NCBI RefSeq assembly: GCF_008120935.1
Contig: NZ_RDBO01000020.1
Span: forward strand, 1,445,526-1,508,632
DNA length: 63,107 bases
Origin: Streptomyces sp. sk2.1
GTDB taxonomy: Bacteria > Actinomycetota > Actinomycetes > Streptomycetales > Streptomycetaceae
Direction of reading: 5' to 3'
Positions 26,205-38,235 of the stretch are shown here, piece by piece. The position numbers were made by a program, and so were the translations under genes. Each line of letters opens with the position of its first letter. Within the stretch, counting starts at the first letter, position 1. The notes under the pieces are model-generated. The model was not told where the DNA came from, did not search any database, and saw nothing but the letters and a program-made list of their open reading frames with translations.

Positions 26205-26455
26205 TGACCGGCACGGTGTTCAGCGGGAGTTTCTGGGCGGCCACCGCCGAGCGCACCGTACGGACGGCCGCGCAGACGCTCCTCGCTGCCGTGGGGCTCA
26301 CCGCGGCGGATGTCCTGGATGCGGACTGGGGCCAGGCCCTCGCGCTCGCCGGGGGCGCTGCGCTCCTGGCCGTGCTGACCGCGCTCAGCACTGCCGGAGC
26401 GGGGGCTGGCGGCGGGCCTGGGCTCACCGAGACCGTACGGGAGCGGGAGCGATGA
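26204..26455 (+). CDS. Holin (r1t-like), 83 aa
   Basis: The start overlaps the endolysin stop by one base. The protein has an amphipathic N-terminus (FWAATAERTVRTAAQTLLAAVG) and a hydrophobic span (ALALAGGAALLAVLTALSTAG), with a charged C-terminus RERER. WAATAERTVRTAAQ and the central DWGQALALAGGAALLAVLT match r1t-type actinophage holins. It would permeabilise the membrane for the endolysin. Confidence 0.85.
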   Translation: MTGTVFSGSFWAATAERTVRTAAQTLLAAVGLTAADVLDADWGQALALAGGAALLAVLTALSTAGAGAGGGPGLTETVRERER

Positions 26456-26706
26456 CCCCGCCTTCCGGGCCCGACCGGGTCGCCGTCGAACTGGCCGAGC
26501 TGCGCGGGGAGATCAGGACCGGGTTCGCTGAGTTGAACGGCCGGCTGGACTTGGCGCTCCAGCGGACAACTACAGCCGAGGGAGACATCACGGCGCTGCA
26601 GGACCGGGTGGCGTCGCTGGAGCGTAAGCAGTGGCCGCTTCCTACGATCGGGGTACTCGCTGGGGTGGCTGGTGCCGCGACAGGGGCCCTCGCGCTGCTC
26701 CGGTGA
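26452..26706 (+). CDS. Second lysis membrane protein (coiled coil plus C-terminal span), 84 aa
   Basis: The ATG overlaps the holin stop (ATGA). Residues 10-58 form a heptad-rich coiled coil (AVELAELRGEIRTGFAELNGRLDLALQRTTTAEGDITALQDRV), and residues 62-83 are a membrane segment (LPTIGVLAGVAGAATGALAL). This layout is common for the gene after the holin in actinophages and may be a holin partner or antiholin. Confidence 0.75.
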   Translation: MTPPSGPDRVAVELAELRGEIRTGFAELNGRLDLALQRTTTAEGDITALQDRVASLERKQWPLPTIGVLAGVAGAATGALALLR

Positions 26707-26783
26707 ATGGCCTGGCTACTTCCCGACGCCGGATCTGCGACACTGTTTCTGGCCGCGTCGTCCCCCCGTCGCCGCGGCCATCT

Positions 26784-26879
26784 CTCCGCCTACGCGGAGG
26801 TGAACCGAAGGTCGACGCGCAGCCGAGGCTGGCGCCTCAGCGTTCTCCGCATCTGCGGAGGTGCCCTCTCCTGCAGGAG
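26784..26879. terminator. Cluster of stem-loops after the lysis genes, two nearly identical
   Basis: CTCCGC-CTAC-GCGGAG (26784-26799) and CTCCGC-ATCT-GCGGAG (26845-26860) share the stem and the following GTG; a 12-bp palindrome CTCCTGCAGGAG lies at 26868-26879. The 200-base gap 26707-26906 between convergent genes holds nothing coding that I trust. A two-way termination zone is likely. Confidence 0.55.
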
Positions 26880-26906
26880 CAGGAGGGGGCGTTCGCGTGT
26901 CTGGGG

Positions 26907-27110
26907 TCAGCCATCGCCCTCGGCCGGGTGCCGGACGTGCTTCTTCAGCGCCGCCTCGACCTCGTCCCGGGACTGCCCGGTTGCCTCGGCGTGTGCGGTG
27001 ATCGCCGTCTGCACCGCCTGCGCGGTCTCGACCGTCAGCCGGTTTTCCTGCTGCTCGGCCCACGCAGCCTCTTCGAGCCGGATCAGCTCGTCACTCAGTT
27101 CGATCGCCAT
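26907..27110 (-). CDS. Small acidic helical protein (67 aa)
   Basis: The product is almost entirely helical and acidic (MAIELSDELIRLEEAAWAEQQENRL; AHAEATGQSRDEVEAALKKHVRHPAEGD). The start lacks a ribosome-binding site, but TAGTAT lies 8 bases upstream, suggesting a leaderless transcript. Such small acidic proteins occur in Streptomyces genomes and phages, sometimes as antitoxin-like partners, but no toxin is adjacent. It lies 42 bases downstream of the flavoprotein gene on the same strand. Confidence 0.6.
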   Translation of the reverse strand: MAIELSDELIRLEEAAWAEQQENRLTVETAQAVQTAITAHAEATGQSRDEVEAALKKHVRHPAEGDG

Positions 27111-27124
27111 ATGGCCGGATACTA
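27111..27124 (-). promoter_or_regulatory. -10-like element for a leaderless start
   Basis: On the minus strand TAGTAT (27124-27119) is followed after 8 bases by the ATG at 27110. The distance matches transcription starting at or beside the start codon. No confident -35. Confidence 0.3.
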
Positions 27125-27152
27125 CCGGCTGAATCTAGACATCCCGAGGTTG

Positions 27153-27701
27153 CTACAGGGTGAGGCCAGCAATGGCGCCGACCCCATCGAGAGCAAGATG
27201 CCAGGGGTACTTCTGCGGATTGCCCTGCTTCGGAGGATGTGACTTGTACCCGTCTGGTCCGTCGAGGTACAGCACTCCTTGCGCCCGCAAGTCTGCGATG
27301 CTTCGGGCCACGGCTGGCTGCGAGGCTTGGGCCTGGTTGAAGTACGGCATGGCCACTACCGGAACCCCAAGATGGACCCCCTCGGAGACCAGACCCAGCG
27401 CGACCGTGTCCGCGATCCCATTGCCCCACTTGTTCAAGCTCGTACAAGACAGCGGGGCAACGAGCATGGCGTCCGCCTTTGGCAGAGCGTCCTGGTCCCC
27501 CGGCAGCTTGTACTGCGACCGGACTCGATGCCCGGTCAGCTCCTCCAGCTCAGCAAGGCGCGGCTCCCACCATCGAGCAGCGGACGGGGTCAGGATGAGG
27601 CAGGTATCCCACCCCCGGGCCTGCGCCTGCCGAACACTCTCGTCGACGTACTCGGTCGGGCCGGCCGCGCAGGCGATGAGGTAGAGAACTCGCTTCGTCA
27701 T
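27153..27701 (-). CDS. Flavoprotein of the HFCD/phosphopantothenoylcysteine decarboxylase family
   Basis: The 182-residue product has a Rossmann-like start (MTKRVLYLIACAAGP), the strand PKADAMLVAPLSCTSLNKWGNGIADTVALGLVSEG, and VPVVAMPYF. These match the flavin-binding core of HFCD proteins, where the NKW/Asn-rich loop contacts FMN. Members act as Cys decarboxylases or as small-molecule flavoenzymes. The catalytic His of the family is not obvious, so activity is uncertain. The ATG overlaps the stop of the HTH/TPR gene (ATGA), making the two a tightly coupled pair; a regulatory or sensory role for the flavin is a reasonable inference. Confidence 0.82.
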   Translation of the reverse strand: MTKRVLYLIACAAGPTEYVDESVRQAQARGWDTCLILTPSAARWWEPRLAELEELTGHRVRSQYKLPGDQDALPKADAMLVAPLSCTSLNKWGNGIADTVALGLVSEGVHLGVPVVAMPYFNQAQASQPAVARSIADLRAQGVLYLDGPDGYKSHPPKQGNPQKYPWHLALDGVGAIAGLTL

Positions 27702-28912
27702 GCGGGGAGTCCACACCGCTCGGCAAGACGGCGCAAGTCTCTGCCGGGCACGGGGGTCGCTCCGACCACATCGGCGACAAGGTCGATTGTGGACTGTCGA
27801 CCGATAACCTCTTCCGGAGCCAGCCGAGCCGCTTCGATCAGTGATTCGGCAGCAGTCCCCTTCCGCCGTGTCAAGAGCTGAGCGCGTGCCATCGTGATGA
27901 GGTGCTGCGCCTGCCGCTCCTTCGACAGCCCATGCACCGCTTCGTCCTCCAGCCTGTCTGCGGCCTTGAGCGCTGCCCCCGCGTCATCGAGCCTGGTCAG
28001 CACATCCACTCGGTGCAACTCAACGTTGGTGGGCCCGAACATCGTGTAGTCCTCGTCAAGGTCGGCGCCTTGCTGGTCAGCCACCTCGGCCGCCTGGTCC
28101 ACCTGCTCACCGGCCTGGCGCACCGCAGCCGCCGACCGGCCCAGGGAGGAGGCCGCGACCGCTGCGGACAGGTACAGCATGCCGAGCGTCGAGAGCCCCA
28201 TCGGCCCCCTGGCCTCCAGATCCGCAGACAGGCGCCGAGCCGCTCCCGTTGCGAATTCCACGGCCGTTCGAGGCTGCTGTTGGTGGATGAGCGACTTCGC
28301 CACCCGCCTCGACGCCGCACCGATCGCGACCGGGTCGCCAGATCGTTCTGCTGCGGTCAGAGCCCGGTCGGCGACCACTGCCGCCTGGACCGCCGTTGCC
28401 GGACCGTACTTGTGGAGGAACGAGGCCGTCAGCTGCAGAACTCGGGACAGCAGGGCGTGAGCCTCGCTGGCTTCAGCACCCGCCTGAGCGGCAGACCGTC
28501 TGGATCCGACGATCAGCGGGGGCAGGTCGCGGCCGAGCGCCCCGTAGTGGCAGGCCTGGAATGCCTCGCAGCAGTAGGTGAGTCGACGTCGTAGGTCCGC
28601 GAGCGGTGGGGGATCCGCGTCTTCGCTGTCGTCGCGGTACAGGACGTCGATGACGGCGAGTGCCTCGACAGGCGGAGTGGTTGCCGGGGGTGGCTCCGGG
28701 GGCACGTCCATCAGAAGTTGCTCCAGGGGGATGCGCAGGACCTCGGCCGCACGCACCAGCACAGATAGGCGCGGGTCCTGCTGGCGCTGCCCGCCCTCCA
28801 GATCCTGCACCCACCTGCGGGTTTGCCCCATGAGGCGACCGAAGTCCGCCTGTGTGAAGCCGCGGAACCCTCGCCAGTAGGCGATGCGGCGTCCGATGTA
28901 TCCAGTCTCCAT
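27698..28912 (-). CDS. XRE-type HTH regulator with TPR-like C-terminal region
   Basis: The ATG at 28912 starts the conserved part (METGYIGRRIAYWRGFRGF). Residues 5-60 are a helix-turn-helix of the XRE/Cro type (TQADFGRLMGQTRRWVQDLEGGQ), followed by a Pro-rich linker. About 300 residues of helical repeats end in QHLITMARAQLLTRRKGTAAESLIEAA. This is the common Streptomyces layout of HTH proteins with TPR-like sensor regions. It is coupled to the flavoprotein and divergent from four small genes starting 116 bases away, so it probably regulates them or itself through that gap. Confidence 0.85.
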   Translation of the reverse strand: METGYIGRRIAYWRGFRGFTQADFGRLMGQTRRWVQDLEGGQRQQDPRLSVLVRAAEVLRIPLEQLLMDVPPEPPPATTPPVEALAVIDVLYRDDSEDADPPPLADLRRRLTYCCEAFQACHYGALGRDLPPLIVGSRRSAAQAGAEASEAHALLSRVLQLTASFLHKYGPATAVQAAVVADRALTAAERSGDPVAIGAASRRVAKSLIHQQQPRTAVEFATGAARRLSADLEARGPMGLSTLGMLYLSAAVAASSLGRSAAAVRQAGEQVDQAAEVADQQGADLDEDYTMFGPTNVELHRVDVLTRLDDAGAALKAADRLEDEAVHGLSKERQAQHLITMARAQLLTRRKGTAAESLIEAARLAPEEVIGRQSTIDLVADVVGATPVPGRDLRRLAERCGLPA

Positions 28913-29027
28913 GGAGCACCCCCCGAGCAGGGCACGCATTTTGCGTGCCCGCACTCGTTCTACCCCGTCCTACGGTGCACGTACTGGAGATCCGTGGAGA
29001 TCTTGCCGGGAGGGAGCAGAGGGTGGC

Positions 29028-29180
29028 ATGCCAATGACGATCAAGGTGTACGAGGTTGACCGGCACGGCAACACCCGCATCGTGCGCCCGGAGGCCGAGG
29101 TCGCCCCGGCGAAGGGAGTGCCTCACTCCCACGCGTATCCGGCGTGCCGGTGCGAGCGATGCACGGGGAGGAAGAAGTGA
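29028..29180 (+). CDS. Small CxCxxC protein (50 aa), first of four coupled genes
   Basis: The ATG at 29028 follows a strong GGAGGGAG region; a second in-frame ATG is 6 bases later. The product is MPMTIKVYEVDRHGN... ending HAYPACRCERCTGRKK. Two close Cys pairs plus a His could bind zinc. Beta-type N-terminus. It is divergent from the HTH/TPR gene and overlaps the next gene in GTGA. Confidence 0.6.
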   Translation: MPMTIKVYEVDRHGNTRIVRPEAEVAPAKGVPHSHAYPACRCERCTGRKK

Positions 29181-29350
29181 CGGACTGCCAAGAGACCCCG
29201 GGCTGGTGCGACTGGCACGAGGGCCCGTCCGGGACTGCGCTCCTGATCTACACCATCGGTGAGGACTCGGGCCCCGCAGCTTCGCGGTACGCGTGCGCGC
29301 CGTGCCGGGAGCAGCGTGGCCTCCACCCGGGCGGAGGTGAACAGTCATGA
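29177..29350 (+). CDS. Small Cys-containing protein (57 aa), second of four
   Basis: The GTG start overlaps the previous stop (GTGA). The sequence begins VTDCQETPGWCDWHEGPSG and later has YACAPCREQRG; the CxxC pair and the earlier Cys/His residues fit a small zinc ribbon. The middle is beta-type (TALLIYTIGED). It overlaps the next gene in ATGA. Confidence 0.6.
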   Translation: MTDCQETPGWCDWHEGPSGTALLIYTIGEDSGPAASRYACAPCREQRGLHPGGGEQS

Positions 29351-29502
29351 CCGGATCGATGCCAGCACCGGTCCGCTCGTCCGGCGATGAGGCGTACCGG
29401 GCGTTCCTCGGCCACACCTACAGCTGCACCACCTGCCGTGCCGGGGCTCACTGCGGCACCGCGGTCCGCCTCGGCCGGGCCTGGCGGGAGGCCCGCCGAT
29501 GA
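29347..29502 (+). CDS. Small Cys-containing protein (51 aa), third of four
   Basis: The ATG overlaps the previous stop (ATGA). The product has an N-terminal disordered part, then DEAYRAFLGHTYSCTTCRAGAHCGTAVRLGRAWREARR: CxxC plus a third Cys and two His, ending in a basic helix. Similar short proteins are frequent in Streptomyces; function unknown to me. It overlaps the next gene in ATGA. Confidence 0.6.
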   Translation: MTGSMPAPVRSSGDEAYRAFLGHTYSCTTCRAGAHCGTAVRLGRAWREARR

Positions 29503-29663
29503 CGTGCGACTGCTGCCAGAAGCCCATGGCGCCGGGGGAGTCGAAGACGTACGACGTGCCTGGCGCGACCGGGCCAGGCGTCACGCTTCACGTCCACAAG
29601 GAGCCGTGCTCGCTGCCTGTCGCGCACCGGCCGACGCCGTACTCGGTGCGCCGCCGGTCTTGA
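29499..29663 (+). CDS. Small Cys-containing protein (54 aa), last of four
   Basis: The ATG overlaps the previous stop (ATGA). The N-terminus MTCDCCQKPMAPGESKTY is a CxCC motif typical of a treble-clef/zinc-ribbon half, followed by beta-type sequence (GVTLHVHKEPCS) and a basic tail. All four small genes share small size, paired Cys residues and 4-base overlaps, which argues that they form one functional cassette. Confidence 0.6.
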   Translation: MTCDCCQKPMAPGESKTYDVPGATGPGVTLHVHKEPCSLPVAHRPTPYSVRRRS

Positions 29664-29748
29664 TCTCCCGCTCGTGGCTGCAACGCCCCAGCCAGCCACG
29701 AGCGGGTCTCCGCCCCGGTCGCGCCGTCCCCCCGTCGGCCGGCCGGGG

Positions 29749-29991
29749 CTACTCCTCCCGCACGAGGTCGGCGAGCGGCACACCGATCGCGTCGGCGATG
29801 CGAACCAGGGTGTCCAGAAGGGGACTGCCGTAGCCGTGCTCGATGCGGTTCAGGCTGTGCCGGGAGATGTCCGCAGTTAAGGCGACGCTCTCCTGAGTGA
29901 GGTTCGCGTGCAAGCGGGCGTCGCGGATGCGGTCGCCGACTGCTCGTCGGGCTGCAAGAACGCGGTCAGTGGGGGGTTGGGCTGGCGGCAC
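29749..29991 (-). CDS. Small XRE-family HTH protein near the attachment site
   Basis: The conserved region is AVGDRIRDARLHANLTQESVALTADISRHSLNRIEHGYGSPLLDTLVRIADAIGVPLADLVRE, a complete Cro/CI-type helix-turn-helix of about 65 residues. The start is uncertain: the frame stays open to 30312, but a GTG at 29991 gives a sensible 80-residue protein with only a weak ribosome-binding site. Such single-domain regulators near a prophage end are often repressors or directionality factors. Position next to the att site supports a lysogeny-related role, without proof. Confidence 0.75.
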   Translation of the reverse strand: MPPAQPPTDRVLAARRAVGDRIRDARLHANLTQESVALTADISRHSLNRIEHGYGSPLLDTLVRIADAIGVPLADLVREE

Positions 29992-30095
29992 TCGTCCAAA
30001 CTCAGGGGCGCAGGATCCGAATGTCTGTACAGTCCATTGGCCATTGTGTGATCTTGATGCGCGCTGGGTACCGCACGTGAAAGGTCCGAAGAGCT

Positions 30096-30117
30096 GCCCG
30101 CCTTGACTACGGCGGGC
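30096..30117. terminator. Hairpin upstream of the small XRE gene
   Basis: GCCCGCC / GGCGGGC, 7-bp perfect stem with an 8-base loop, no T-tract. The 29992-30347 stretch (356 bases) contains this hairpin, the one at 30190 and the integrase-arm side of the attachment region; I see no convincing gene in it. Confidence 0.4.
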
Positions 30118-30189
30118 GCAGTGAGGGCGTGGTAGCCGCTTCCTGCGAGGTGCGGCGCTCCGTCCAGATGGCGGAGCCTCACCCTCCGA

Positions 30190-30224
30190 GCCGCCCCAGG
30201 TGTCAGAATGACTCCTGGGGCGGC
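30190..30224. terminator. Strong hairpin near the prophage end
   Basis: Perfect 11-bp stem GCCGCCCCAGG / CCTGGGGCGGC with a 13-base loop. It could end transcription on either strand, shielding the tRNA from prophage transcription, or serve as an integrase/excisionase accessory structure. Confidence 0.5.
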
Positions 30225-30347
30225 TGCATTGCCAGGGGGGCGACTCCTCGCCAAGTTGCCCAGGAAGATTGGCCAAGTGCCTTTCATTAATTGGGCGCAG
30301 CGGGACCAGCAAAAACGCAGGTAAGCACAGCGCTCACCCTCATGTAC

Positions 30348-30391
30348 CTTCTAAGCACTTGGCCGCAGGTTCGAGTCCTGCCGGGGGCGCA
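30348..30391 (+). other. Prophage attachment site: 3' half of a tRNA-Arg(TCT) gene
   Basis: The sequence runs from an anticodon loop CTTCTAA through a T-arm (stem GCAGG / CCTGC at 30365-30369 and 30377-30381, loop TTCGAGT) to an acceptor strand CGGGGGC (30382-30388). The 5' anticodon-stem partner AGTGC is absent: the bases before the loop are unrelated. So the 5' half is missing and this is the duplicated 3' segment left by integration. Tyrosine integrases commonly exchange strands in the anticodon loop. The anticodon TCT is inferred from loop position. The intact tRNA should be at the left junction, outside the window. Confidence 0.82.
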
Positions 30392-30408
30392 CAGCGCGCA
30401 GGCCCATG

Positions 30409-30436
30409 GGCCCTCCGACCAGGAGGGCCTTTTTTC
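30409..30436 (+). terminator. Terminator of the tRNA gene
   Basis: Perfect 8-bp stem GGCCCTCC / GGAGGGCC with loop GACCA, followed by six T residues (30430-30435). A classical intrinsic terminator just after the tRNA remnant, marking the start of chromosomal sequence. Confidence 0.88.
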
Positions 30437-30618
30437 TCGGGCGGGTGCACGCTAGCGAAGACCGCGTAGTGACGGCATAAGGCCTGGTGGTCCGAGGTCC
30501 GCCCGAGAGGCGAGGCGCCCTCCGGAAGCCGTTCTCCGTCCGCTTCCACCCTTCGCGCATCAAGACAAAAGGGCATCCGGGTTGAGAGATCGGTGAATGT
30601 CGGATCATCCTTGCGGGC

Positions 30619-32505
30619 ATGGACTTCCGGCCTCCCGCACCCGACATGACCGACCTGCGTGATTACGCCTTCGACTGGGCGCTCGTGGACGTGGAGACGT
30701 CCGGGCTCGTGCCGCGGCGGGACCGGGTGCTGTCCGTCGCGGTGGTGACGCTCGGTCCGGACGGTGAACAGACCGGGGAGTTCTCGACCCTGCTGAATCC
30801 CGGGTGCGACCCCGGGCCCGTGGACGTGCACGGCCTGACCGCCGAACGGTTGCTCGGGGCGCCGACCTTCGACCAGGTGGCGGGGCGGATCGGGGCGCTG
30901 CTGCAGGACAGGGTCCTGGTCGCGCACAACGCCCCGTTCGACTACGACTTCCTGGCCCACGAGTTCGCGCGGGCCCGCCTGTACCTGCCGGTCTCGCAGC
31001 GGCTGTGCACCCTCGCCCTCAACCGCCAGGTCGATCCGCCCACCGGGGACATGAAGCTGGGCACTCTGGCCGCCCACTACGGCGTCCCGCGGACCCGGGC
31101 GCACGACGCCCTGGACGACACCCGGGTACTGGCCGGGATTCTGCGCGCCACGTTGCGGGAGGCGGCCCGGCTCGACCTGCCGCTGCCCCTCGTGGCGTGT
31201 CCGCCCCGGCAGGACTCGCAGTTCACGCCCCGACCGCCGAAGACACCGTGCGCGTACCGCAATCCGGGGCGCATGGAACCGGGCGGTCCGCTCGTGCAGG
31301 GCATGAAGGTCGCCATCACCGGGGAGACGGCGACCTCGCGCGCCGAGCTGGTGGCGCGGGCGGTCGCGGCGGGGCTGAACGTGATGACGTCGGTCAGCCG
31401 TCACACCAGCGCGCTGGTCGCCGACGGGGCGGCCTCGAAGTCCACGAAGGCCCGGCGCGCGGCCGCCGAGGGCGTACCGGTCGTCGACGAGCACACCTTC
31501 CTGAAGCTGCTCGGTGACATACGCGCCGGGGTGCTCCACCGGGTGACGACGGCGGAGGCCGCCGCAGTGTCCGGACCGTCCGCCGCCGGACCTGCAAGAA
31601 CCGGTCCAGCGGCCGCGTCGCAGGCGGTCGCCGCCGCGCCGTCGGATCCGGAACCGACCGGTCCGGCCGGGGTCCCGACGGCCCGCGGGCCGCTGAGCGG
31701 GCGGCGCGTGCTCGTCCTCGGCGGCACGCACCCGGACGCGGTCACCGCCCGTACCCGGATCGTCCGGCTGGGCGGCTCCGCCGCCGTCAACCTCTCGCGC
31801 AGTGTCACCGATGTCGTCCTCCTGCCCGGAGGGGAGAACCGACGCCGGATGAAGCGGATCACGGAACTGGGGCTTCCCGTGCACGACGAGAGCTGGCTCA
31901 CCGCGCCGACGGCCGCCCCCGCCGGAGCCGGCGGGGCTCCGGACCCGGCGGCGGACCGGCCTCCCGTTCCGCACGTCCTGCCGCGCGGCGGTGTCTTCGA
32001 TCTGCCCTCGCCGCAGGAGACCCCCGCACCGCAGTGGCACGTCACCGCCGCCTGGGCACCGCAGGACGGCTGCGAGATCGATGTCGTCGCCTTCGTGCTC
32101 GACGAGGACGAACAGGTCGTCTTCGACCAGGACTTCGTCTTCTACGGCGCCCCCGAGAACCCCGCGGGCACCGTGCGCCTCCTCGCCGACGGGCCCGCCG
32201 AACAGACCATCGCCATCGACCTCGCCTCGCTCCCGCCCGCCTCCCGCAAGATCGCCGTCGCGGCCGCCATCGACGGAGACATGACGTTCGGGCACGTCGG
32301 GGCCGTCCAGGTCACCGCGGCCCCGGGCCCCGACGCCGCCCCGCCGGTCCGGGCCACCCTCGACGCCGCCACCACGGAACGCACCCTGCTCCTCGCCGAG
32401 ATCTACCGCCGCGGCCCGGTGTGGCGGTTCCGGGCCGTCGGGCAGGGTTACGACCACGGGCTCGCGGACCTCGCACGCGGCTACGGCGTCGACATCGCCG
32501 ACTGA
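30619..32505 (+). CDS. DnaQ-like 3'-5' exonuclease fused to two BRCT domains and a TerD domain
   Basis: The product is 628 residues. Residues 18-185 are a DEDDh exonuclease: ALVDVETSG (Asp24, Glu26), VLVAHNAPFDYDFL for the second Asp, and AHDALDDTR with the catalytic His and last Asp. Residues about 225-300 are a BRCT domain (GMKVAITGETATSRAELVARAVAAGLNV; SALVADG). A second follows at about 355-435 (SGRRVLVLGGTHPDAVTARTRIVRLGG; VTDVVLLP). The C-terminus (about 472-628) is TerD-like (EIDVVAFVLDEDEQVVFDQDFVFYG; ERTLLLAEIYRRG; YGVDI). TerD proteins bind calcium and act in stress or phage-resistance-linked contexts. The ATG at 30619 or 30646 is the start. It is convergent with the cas operon. Confidence 0.88.
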   Translation: MDFRPPAPDMTDLRDYAFDWALVDVETSGLVPRRDRVLSVAVVTLGPDGEQTGEFSTLLNPGCDPGPVDVHGLTAERLLGAPTFDQVAGRIGALLQDRVLVAHNAPFDYDFLAHEFARARLYLPVSQRLCTLALNRQVDPPTGDMKLGTLAAHYGVPRTRAHDALDDTRVLAGILRATLREAARLDLPLPLVACPPRQDSQFTPRPPKTPCAYRNPGRMEPGGPLVQGMKVAITGETATSRAELVARAVAAGLNVMTSVSRHTSALVADGAASKSTKARRAAAEGVPVVDEHTFLKLLGDIRAGVLHRVTTAEAAAVSGPSAAGPARTGPAAASQAVAAAPSDPEPTGPAGVPTARGPLSGRRVLVLGGTHPDAVTARTRIVRLGGSAAVNLSRSVTDVVLLPGGENRRRMKRITELGLPVHDESWLTAPTAAPAGAGGAPDPAADRPPVPHVLPRGGVFDLPSPQETPAPQWHVTAAWAPQDGCEIDVVAFVLDEDEQVVFDQDFVFYGAPENPAGTVRLLADGPAEQTIAIDLASLPPASRKIAVAAAIDGDMTFGHVGAVQVTAAPGPDAAPPVRATLDAATTERTLLLAEIYRRGPVWRFRAVGQGYDHGLADLARGYGVDIAD

Positions 32506-32557
32506 TCCGGCGGGCGTTCCACCATCGCGGAGGGGCGCGGGCGGGTGTTCCCGCGCC

Positions 32558-37731
<5,174 letters not shown>

Positions 37732-37897
37732 GTTGTGACCGGTGAGACGCTAGCAGTGAGAATCCGAGCGGTGTCGACGGTCGGTGAAATTGTCCGGATA
37801 CCCCCAATGGAGGCTGTTCGCAGGCAAGTTCACGCCATTCCGCGGGATGGAAGGAGGGCCGGATCCGGCCACGGCCACCCCCCTTCCCGCTCCTGCC

Positions 37898-38077
37898 TCA
37901 CTTCGGCGGACGCCGCCTCATCAGGATGGTCAGCGTGGCGCGGGCGTCGCGGCGGTGCTCCGGAGTGGGGGCCATGACCGAGGCGAGCGCGACGGCGGCG
38001 AGGAGCCCCGTGTAGGCCGTGGCGCTGACGGCGGCGAGGGAGGTCGCGTCCTGGAGAAGAGTGGAGAGTGTGAGCAC
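37898..38077 (-). CDS. Small single-span membrane protein between cse1 and the STAND gene (59 aa)
   Basis: The GTG at 38077 has AAAGGA 8 bases upstream. The frame gives VLTLSTLLQDATSLAAVSATAYTG..., a hydrophobic segment (about 14-36, LAAVSATAYTGLLAAVALAS). A basic helical tail follows (HRRDARATLTILMRRRPPK), consistent with a cytoplasmic C-terminus. It is on the cas strand, 166 bases upstream of cse1. Similar short proteins with an RRDAR tail are scattered in Streptomyces. Its location invites the idea of a membrane partner of the neighbouring system. The rest of the 37732-38235 gap shows promoters' worth of space but no CRISPR repeats. Confidence 0.55.
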   Translation of the reverse strand: MLTLSTLLQDATSLAAVSATAYTGLLAAVALASVMAPTPEHRRDARATLTILMRRRPPK

Positions 38078-38235
38078 GGGCAGTCCTTTCGTTCCGGCCG
38101 CCGGGCTCGATTCCCGGGCGGTGGAACCACCTTGGCGACCCGTCCCGCAGCCAGCGACGTCCGACCGGCCGCACCGCCGGAAACCCCAGCCCTGTCGGGA
38201 AGATGAACTGCAGTCGACGCAATCGCGGAGAAATT

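Larger units (their letters stand above)
1..30391. mobile_element. Prophage (right part), siphovirus-like, integrated at a tRNA-Arg gene
   Basis: A continuous run of phage functions is visible: terminase, portal, protease, capsid, tape measure, minor tail proteins, amidase and holin. It ends at a tRNA 3' half at 30348-30391. The long tape measure gene and absence of a contractile sheath gene point to a long non-contractile tail. The integrase, replication genes and left attachment site must lie left of base 1 and are not seen. Structural genes are intact with no obvious frameshifts, so the element may be functional, but this cannot be shown from a partial copy. The left edge is set by the window, not by biology. 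Confidence 0.9.

Noticed and set aside
26907..27701. Toxin-antitoxin pair made of the 67-residue protein and the flavoprotein
   Set aside because: The flavoprotein has HFCD features and no toxin fold; the genes are not overlapping. No toxin candidate is adjacent.
30348..30391. A complete tRNA gene at the prophage end
   Set aside because: The D-arm and 5' strands of acceptor and anticodon stems are missing upstream of the anticodon loop, so only the 3' half is present.
37732..38235. CRISPR array next to cse1
   Set aside because: I looked for a repeated hairpin unit of 28-29 bp at about 61-bp spacing in this gap and after cas6e and saw none.
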